From Homarus americanus (taxonomy: Eukaryota; Arthropoda; Malacostraca; Decapoda; Nephropidae): a stretch of DNA of 64,000 nucleotides. Made by a program: the position numbers and the translations under genes. The stretch's first letter is position 1, and every line of letters starts with the position of its first letter. The notes under the pieces were generated by a model that saw only the letters and a program-made list of their open reading frames with translations, searched no databases and was not told the origin of the DNA. Positions 57,072 through 64,000 of the stretch are shown here, in pieces. The stretch spans positions 916,001 through 980,000 of the forward strand of contig NW_024754732.1 of assembly GCF_018991925.1 (NCBI RefSeq), read 5' to 3'.

Positions 57072-57840
57072 CCTACACGCTACGTACCGAGGTTGGAAAT
57101 TCCTCTGGGGTAGGAGTAAGGGTCATTGCCTTCAGCATTCGAGGTCAATGACTTTCGGTAACCAGTTTATGTTAGTGAGTTGGTTTTTAATAACCGTTAA
57201 TGAGTTTTGAGATGAATTTCGGCTAAAAAGAAAAAAATAACCTTAAAGAAAGTTTCATATGAATTGATTTACTCTACACAAGCTCCTAGCCAACCACCAC
57301 TACCACAAAGCGCCATGACTCAAGGAAATTGATGGGTTGACACCATAGCTGCCAGGCGCATAATAAGATCTGCAGAATACTATCGTACAGCGCCCTGGGA
57401 GACGGCCAACACCAGACTACCGTTAATGACACGTTACTCATTTATCAACACAACAAAGTTTTGGGAAGAACAAATATATTTTGCCAGGGAAACATATCAC
57501 ATGAAATACTACTATTACTACTACTACTAATAATAATAATAGTAATATTAAATACTACTACTACTACTACTAAAATAATAAAAATAATGATTAAAATAAT
57601 ATTTGGCAAATACTATTACTGGTTTTGTTAAGGAAACAAGACCTATTGTAACTGGTTATTCAATGAACACATGTTATACAAAATTGTTTGAAGTTGTGTT
57701 AACACAATTATATTTGGTGGTCATCTGTTTGATGTTGGATTAATTAGTTTTTATAGTCAACAAAAATTAGTAATCACATAACAACTCCTGAAATCATTGT
57801 AATTGGATGTGAATTTACAGTTAACAGCATATAGAATTAT
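57072..57840. other. AT-rich stretch with (TAC)n/(TAA)n
   Basis: A patch at 57,507-57,600 is built of ACT and AAT trinucleotides. Nothing else supported. Confidence 0.5.
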
Positions 57841-57874
57841 ATTCTGATATTTTAGCCAAATGGACGGTAGGGGT

Positions 57875-57948
57875 GTTCGAGGGAGGGAGGGAGGGGAGGG
57901 GGGGGTAGTGGAAGGGAAGGAGGGAAGGAGGGGGAGAGGGAGGGAGGA
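57875..57948. repeat. Purine (GGGAGG)n tract
   Basis: GAGGGAGGGAGGGGAGGGGG and related words, a short mirror of the C-rich tract at the window start. Confidence 0.85.
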
Positions 57949-58059
57949 ATGCCACAGTAGTCAGAGACAGACACAGCAGCAGCTGCTGCCCGACGCTCGC
58001 CCAATTATTGTGAAGTCTGAGAAGAGTTTAGAATTCACTGCATAGTTTCCCGACTACAG

Positions 58060-58200
58060 TGTAAATACCTGTGTAAGTACAGTGTGCAGGGAACTGTGTA
58101 GGTACAGTGTGCAAGTACTGTACCCAGTAAAGGTACAGTAAGAATGCACACCTTAGGTGCCCAATGCAGGTACTGTACATGGTATAGTTAACATATATAG
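58060..58200. repeat. Degenerate GTAGGTACAGTGTGCA repeat
   Basis: About five loosely spaced copies of GTGTAGGTACAGTGTGCAAG, changing gradually to the right. Confidence 0.6.
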
Positions 58201-59099
58201 ACGCACTACAGGGACACACAATAGGTGCACTAGATATACGTTACACAGATCCAGTGTGTGCTGTATAGGTACACATGGTCAGTATACAACACACATTAAC
58301 CAGGGACACCGAGGGTAGAGTGTGTGTGCAGCACCCGGCTTCACTCTCTCAACGTATCCGGTTATTGGAAAACTTCCCTTAAAACCTCTTTATATTATTA
58401 GTAACAAATCAGTTTTAACACTAGTAAATGGCAGAAATATTACCGTTCATCGTTGCCAATAATAATACACCTACAGTTTATATGCTCAAGGCAGGGATCA
58501 CCTGTGTTTTGTAGGGAACCCAGAAAAAAGCTACATTGGGGAGAAGATCGCCAAGAACTAAACATTGGGTCGTTAAAACTAAACATTACGCGGAGATTTT
58601 GTATATTATCATGTCTAATGGGTATTCCCTTTGTCTAGTATATTACATAAAATACAAACTGTAAATAGGATCTCATAATATAACATAAGGAAAACTAAGA
58701 AGATTCTCTACATTCAAAAGTTTTATTATAACGTAAATTAAGATATCAGTATTATTAGATTTCAGGATAAATACATAATATTGTAATAAGCCAAGAGTGT
58801 AATATACCAGGGTTGACAATTACCTCCAGAAATCGGTGAGGCGAGAGTCAGTGTTCCGACGACAACAACACGCACAGTGAGTGGCTCCCCGCTCAGTGTA
58901 CCGTGCCAAGTGTATTTTAGGATGTCTAACGAGGCGAGGCAGCACTGTATCCCAGGAAAAAAAGAAATTAAAGGGTAATACAGTGCACGTTTGGATGTGT
59001 AGGAGACGTTATATCAGTACTTGGTGTTGTATTTAGACACGGGTTACCTGCCTGACGGGTCCTTCTCATACACCCCAGGTGAGGGTCCCAAGCACGCTG
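58201..59099. other. Unassigned stretch
   Basis: Contains an initiator-like AGTCAGTGTTCC at about 58,847 and a nearby GTGAGT donor, but no TATA box and no continuing frame. Nothing I can call. Confidence 0.35.
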
Positions 59100-59264
59100 C
59101 CCAGGTGAAGGTCACGCAGTCTGGGTGAAGTTCACGCAGTCCAGGTGAAGTTCACGCAGTCGAGGTGAAGCTCACGCAGTCAAAGTGAAGCTCACGCAGT
59201 CCAGGTGAAGCTCACGCAGTCGAGGTGAAGTTCACGCAGTCCAGGTAAAGTTCACGCAGTCCGG
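59100..59264. repeat. 20-bp minisatellite (CAGTCCAGGTGAAGTTCACG)
   Basis: About nine copies with alternation GTCC/GTCG and GTTC/GCTC. The unit contains the near-dyad GTGAAGTTCAC. Confidence 0.95.
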
Positions 59265-59365
59265 CTATACCACATTCTCAGGGAAATGCAGATGCTAAGG
59301 TGTAGAATAGATGGTGTTTGGCTGTGTTTATCCTTCATGTTAGGACATAGAAGTTATGAACTCAG

Positions 59366-59385
59366 GTGTGTGTGTGTGTGTGTGT
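59366..59385. repeat. (GT)n microsatellite
   Basis: About ten GT units. Confidence 0.9.
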
Positions 59386-59904
59386 TACTCCTCATGTTGT
59401 CGGTGGAGGATGTGACAGTGTATTTGGCGTCTGAGAAAATGACTGAAAAAAAGAGAATCCCAGTGTCATAAAATTCATAAAAAAAGCAAGATTCCACAAT
59501 AGAGGTAATCCATAGAGGCAGGGTGACGCTGTATGACATAGATACCCTCTCATACGCCGCCTAAACAAGTTGGGCCAAGGAAAACAATGATGAGTTGAGA
59601 GTGTGATTGTGGCGAACCTCTGTAACAAAGTCGATGAAATAAACACCGTCGTTGGTAGTGATATGGAAGTCTTGTGAGCATTTGGGGGCGTCATAAAGTT
59701 TTGAAAGATGGATTCCTCGAACTCTCAGTATTCAAGATGGAGAACACAAGTCACCCTCAATCACGAGCTCCTCCTTGAACTAGACCAAGACTATTTCTTT
59801 CCCGTCTGGTGAAGGAAGATAATACCTAGTTTCATCACTAAGACTCCTAAGTCATAAATGGAAAAAATGCGAAAAAAACCTCAGCAACGATTATCTGTGA
59901 GCTG

Positions 59905-60065
59905 GTGGTAGTTGTAGTGGTGGTAGTTGTGGTGGTGGTAGTTGTGGTGGTGGTAGTTGTGGTGGTGGTAGTTGTGGTGGTGGTAGTTGTGGTGGTGGTA
60001 GTTGTGGTGATGGTAGTTGTGGTGGTGGTAGTTGTGTTGGTAGTAGTTATGGTGATGGTAAGATG
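59905..60065. repeat. 15-bp (GTTGTGGTGGTGGTA)n repeat
   Basis: About ten copies with few changes. The poly-Thr minus frame is an artefact. Confidence 0.95.
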
Positions 60066-61519
60066 GTAATTTTTATGGTAAAGTAGCATTAATTAAAAGT
60101 TTAATTTATATAAAAGTATATTTAGGATCTACTGACTATATCTTTTATGTTATATTATTAATAGTTATTACATCAGGATTAGAATATTTAACTAAAGGTC
60201 TGTGTTAACTTTTGGCAGCACCATTGGTAATCTTTGTAAATGTTTAAACAAAGTCAATATCCTTTAATCTTTACTTGTGGCTCATAAATTTTCATGTGGT
60301 AATTGCATTGGTTCTTATATTGTAAAAAAATCATGAACTATTTTCTTCAATATAGATGAACTTAGTGACCTTGTTCAGTAGAGGAAGCAATCACGATAAA
60401 CCAGTCGACTCTCCACTCAGCAACACACAGAGGAACAAGATCTCAGTCAACAAAGCGGTGACCAGCATTCGGTATACAACCAACTTGGATTCAGAGGATT
60501 AATATTACCTGATTAAAATGGATGAAATTCATATATGTGTATGGGGCTGTGGATAATATTCCCTGAACACTGCAATATCTGGTATCTATTTCTGGGTTAT
60601 ATATATTTTTGGTTTATAACTAATAGCGTTTTTTTTCATCACATACGACGGGACTACAAACTGGAGAAGAAAAAACCCCTCTTGAATACAAAGAAAAATC
60701 TGAGAAAATGAGTTAAAATTCCAAGCCCTTTCACCCCCTGATCCTCAAGTACTTTCAGACGGCACCTGCAAGTACTTCAGGATCATTGTAGGGGGCAAAG
60801 GGGTCATGGCCACCCAAGTCGGCAGAGGGGGGGATCGAACTATCCCCATCCTACCCCAAGAGGTGGATTGTTTTTCTAAAGAGTTGAGTTAATTACTGTC
60901 CAGGCACCACCGTGGTTACATAACGTTCCAGCACATCAGTATTTCCCGGCTTGTGTCATGTAAACAAAAGATTCAGCCATTGCCCGGCCCAATATCGTGA
61001 CACAGCGGCCGGTTGGAGTGTGTTTATGCAGATTTTTTTCCCCTCGGTCGTAAAATAACGCAGATCATGTAACAGTTTGGTGCCGAAATATCCGACATGA
61101 AGGACGATATTACTGCAGAATAAACCTTTGAAGTGGGAAGAACTGATGCTTCTGGTTTACGATTTAAACCTAGCGTACCTCTAGATTCCGCTCGTCGTGA
61201 GGTACTATACGTGTTTTTATGGATTCGGGTCGTGACGTACAGGGGTTCGTAAGCCTCATGTGTTGGTGTATGACTGACTGTTGTTCTTTAGGTAGACGGG
61301 TAGTGGTAGTGTTCACAGCCTGTTGACTCTGCCTGCTTATTACTTTATACCAGAACATCTACGAAATATATTATGAACTGGTGCACGTCTAGGATATTGT
61401 TATACACATATTTCCTCTATTTATACTTTTATTACTTTACATATCGACGACCTTTACAGACAATTCTCATCTAAGAATAATTATTTATGAATGTATTAAA
61501 AGCAAGTTGAAGATCTCTT
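60066..61519. other. Stretch with an imperfect inverted repeat
   Basis: At about 60,725-60,805, CCCTGATCCTCAAGTACTT is partly mirrored by AAGTACTTCAGGATCAT with a gap. Otherwise no supported feature. Confidence 0.45.
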
Positions 61520-61521
61520 AA

Positions 61522-61955
61522 ATTATCGTCATCAAAGGGTTAAATCATCGTCGTCAAAGGGTTAAATCATCGTCGTCAAAGGGTTAAATCATCGTCGTCA
61601 AAGGGTTAAATCATCGTCGTCAAAGGGTTAAATCATCGTCGTCAAAGGGTTAAATCATCGTCGTCAAAGGGTCATCGTCATCAAAGGGTTAAATCATCGT
61701 CATCAAAGGTTAAATCATCGTCATCAAAGGGTTAAATCATCGTCATCAAAGGGTTAAATCATCGTCGTCAAAGGGTTAAATCATCGTCGTCAAAGGGTTA
61801 AATCATCGTCGTCAAAGGGTTAAATCATCGTCATCAAAGGGTTAAATCATCGTCATCAAAGGGTTAAATCATCGTCGTCAAAGGGTTAAATCATCGTCAT
61901 CAAAGGGTTAAATCATCGTCATCAAAGGGTTAAATCATCGTCGTCAAAGGGTTAA
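61522..61955. repeat. 22-bp minisatellite (CATCGTCGTCAAAGGGTTAA)
   Basis: About 19 copies with starts 22 bp apart (61,561 and 61,583). CGTCGTC and CGTCATC variants are intermixed in blocks, and one copy at about 61,670 lost the GTTAAAT part. Confidence 0.95.
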
Positions 61956-62315
61956 TGATGGACGATGACAGTTAGGTTATGATGGTGAAAATATCCATCA
62001 TTGTAGTTACCTTTATCTTCCTCCTCCTCTGCTCAACAGTATAGGTGAGTGTCATAACTGATGCCTCTGTGTCTATCATTCAGAAATGTGAGGGAGATCT
62101 CCTCTGGTTTAGTCCAATAATAATAAACTCAGAAATGTTCCCTAATGTTATAATTTCGCTAAACATTTCATTATTTTATCGTACGGTATGCGATAGTGAT
62201 CATGATAATAATAAGAAGAAAAATCAGTAAAAGAGGGTAGACATATGTACAGACTGGTTAATAAAGAAGACAGAAGAAGTTACAAAGAGAAACACACAAG
62301 GATACAAAGACAGAG

Positions 62316-62348
62316 ACAGACAGGCAGACAGACAGACAGACAGACAGG
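62316..62348. repeat. (CAGA)n microsatellite
   Basis: About seven CAGA units. Confidence 0.9.
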
Positions 62349-62435
62349 TAATAATGTGTGTGTGGGTGACGGTAAGACATGACTGGTCTTCTCGTCTTCT
62401 CTGAGATGGAGAGTTCAAGACTGGGTCCCGTGGTG

Positions 62436-62453
62436 GTGTGTGTGTGTGTGTGT

Positions 62454-62494
<41 letters not shown>
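62436..62494. repeat. (GT)n microsatellite
   Basis: About 28 GT units with one GGG interruption. Confidence 0.95.
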
Positions 62495-62495
<1 letters not shown>

Positions 62496-62920
62496 CAGTA
62501 GCGGGAGATCTAGGAGGTGAAGAATGGTGATATTCGTCGAAGGGCGGATCCAGGGACCACGGACTGGAGACACTGGCCTCCACGGGCTGAGTCTGGCTAA
62601 CAGTGGTCGCACATTTGTCATCTGAGAGTATAACCCTCACCAGTAGATAACTTACACCATCAAAACATGAAAACAGATCATAAAAAAAAAAAACATACGG
62701 TTGAAAATCACGAGGTCATAAAAACTCGTGACCATCAAACTATTGGTCGCCATAACCATGAAACTTATTGGTATCGTCATCCAGTATACCGATACCAGAA
62801 TCAATGTTCCGTGGCCGATGTTACCAATCATCCCCGACCCTCGCTACTACCTGTCCTTAAATCCTCAGGAGCAGCAATAGTAGTGAAGAATAAAGACGCA
62901 TATATGAAGGACGCTCTATC

Positions 62921-62921
<1 letters not shown>
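62495..62921. other. Unassigned stretch
   Basis: Non-coding; a minus frame ending in poly Thr-His is an artefact of the adjacent microsatellite. Confidence 0.4.

Positions 62922-62974
<53 letters not shown>
62922..62974. repeat. (AC)n microsatellite
   Basis: About 26 AC units. Confidence 0.95.
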
Positions 62975-62977
<3 letters not shown>

Positions 62978-63310
62978 GAAAGGACATCATAGAAAAAGAA
63001 AGTGACTAGGAAGAGAAAATAAAGATAATAAAAATAAGAAACACCTTGATTACTAGTAAGGTGTTAAGTAAACAATTAGATGGATAAAGATGGATACAGA
63101 ACAGTTATTATCCTCTTCGTCCACCCATATAAGACTTCCACTACAGGCTGAGTCTCATAGGTTACTGTACTATATTGTATTGTAATTTAGAGCGATCAGG
63201 TGTGGTAGGAGGCTCTCATAATGTTTCACGAGTTATATTTAATATTCGGACAAAACCGCGACACGACTTTTGTCTTTGATTTACATGTGTGTGGTTATGT
63301 GTACATGTGT

Positions 63311-63655
63311 GGCGACTTGTGGTGTAATGGTCAGCCTTCTCGCCTCGCAAGCGAACGGACTCGGGTACGATTCCCAGGCAGTTTGAAACTATAGGCAAGT
63401 TTCTTTACGCCATTTTCCTCTGTCTACCCAGCAGTAATTGGGAACCTGGATGTTAATCGATTTGCGGATCGTATTCCGGGGTAATGGTTAGCCAGTGCAG
63501 TTGGCGAGTTGTCCGGTCTTCTGGGACTATTCCTTGACACTGGGTCATGCAACTCGTTAACTTAGGGTGTGGTTGTTGTGTTGGCGACAGCATCTACACC
63601 TTAAACAAATTCAGGCCTAGGTGACCCTTGGGCCGGCCATCCTCGTTACATGAAG
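63311..63655 (+). mobile_element. tRNA-derived SINE
   Basis: The 5' 72 bases look like a tRNA: an A-box-like TGGTGTAATGG (about 63,319), an anticodon stem-loop TCGC-CTCGCAA-GCGA (U33, anticodon CGC, an alanine type), and a B-box-like GGGTACGATTCCC (about 63,363). The acceptor arms do not pair, so it is not a functional tRNA. A unique-looking body of roughly 270 bases follows (CCTCTGTCTACCCAGCAGTA... to about CCTCGTTACATGAAGGGCAA), as expected for a SINE. It likely used RNA polymerase III. Confidence 0.6.
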
Positions 63656-64000
63656 GGCAACCATTATTTATATATGTGTATTATGATAGTGGTTAGGTGT
63701 ACTGTACATGTGTATTAATAAGTGTGTAATTGGTGTAGATATTGGCAGGTGTTTCAATGTAGCCGAATGCGTGACAATACTCAGGTGTTTGACCACGAAT
63801 AGTTATGTATGGGAGGAATGGGTACAAATATGTAGTACAGAGTGGCCATATGTGTCAACGTCTATAGAAATACAAATATGGTCGAGTGTGTCAGGTGTGT
63901 AGGCGTAGGTACAGTCAGATGTGTGGAGGTATTCAGGTGGATGCAAGAATTATGACAGTGTAGAAGATTAAAACCTTCCATAAACCTAAACCAAAGGATC
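63656..64000. other. Unassigned stretch at window end
   Basis: Non-coding with many GTGT words; nothing supported. Confidence 0.4.

Overview
This is a eukaryotic, AT-rich, intron- and repeat-dominated window. Three things suggest an arthropod, most likely a decapod crustacean. Many short TTAGG/CCTAA-type telomere-like stretches are present, (AC)n, (AT)n, (ATT)n and (TATC)n microsatellites are very dense, and the non-LTR retrotransposon relics resemble types common in such genomes. No bacterial-style genes, operons or ribosome binding sites are present. Most long open frames lie inside tandem repeats and are not genes.

Layout. 0-10 kb: a 1.9-kb C-rich polypyrimidine tract, then 30-, 41-, 47- and 46-bp minisatellites, a truncated CR1-like LINE and a candidate first exon near 9.4 kb. 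10-16 kb: a 20-bp minisatellite, unremarkable DNA, and one convincing conserved coding exon at 14,856-14,983 that resembles a PLP-dependent class V aminotransferase (cysteine desulfurase-like). Two different 40-bp satellites flank it. 16.7-19.7 kb: a nearly full-length but broken LINE with endonuclease, reverse transcriptase and a distinctive 3' UTR. 20-28 kb: exon-like modules in repeated blocks, nested hAT transposons, a second LINE type whose coding part contains a 72-bp tandem duplication, and degenerate TATC/TCTG arrays. 28-35 kb: 33-, 41- and 31-bp minisatellites, an RTE-like endonuclease relic, a 349-bp foldback, an 85-nt hairpin and a Tc1/mariner-type MITE. 35-39.5 kb: a likely minus-strand gene start with TATA box, initiator, noncoding exon 1 and coding exon 2. 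38.6-44.9 kb: LINE pieces and a 2-kb satellite of 20-bp units. 45-64 kb: mostly non-coding DNA with more LINE relics, a 28-bp satellite, several smaller minisatellites and a tRNA-derived SINE.

The genes cannot be assembled into a pathway. There are a few exons, best at 14.86 kb (+) and 38.8/39.4 kb (-), inside large repeat-filled introns or intergenic DNA. The most distinctive system is the LINE family whose 3' UTR carries a variable number of about 40-bp repeats ending in a conserved GGCGAAGAGGATAAA-type end. Copies with few repeats lie at 19.5, 38.6, 40.2 and 53.2 kb. At 13.3-14.5 kb the same motif forms an array of about 1.1 kb, which looks like a satellite born from a retrotransposon UTR.

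All identifications come from reading the sequence and remembered family patterns. No database search was possible.
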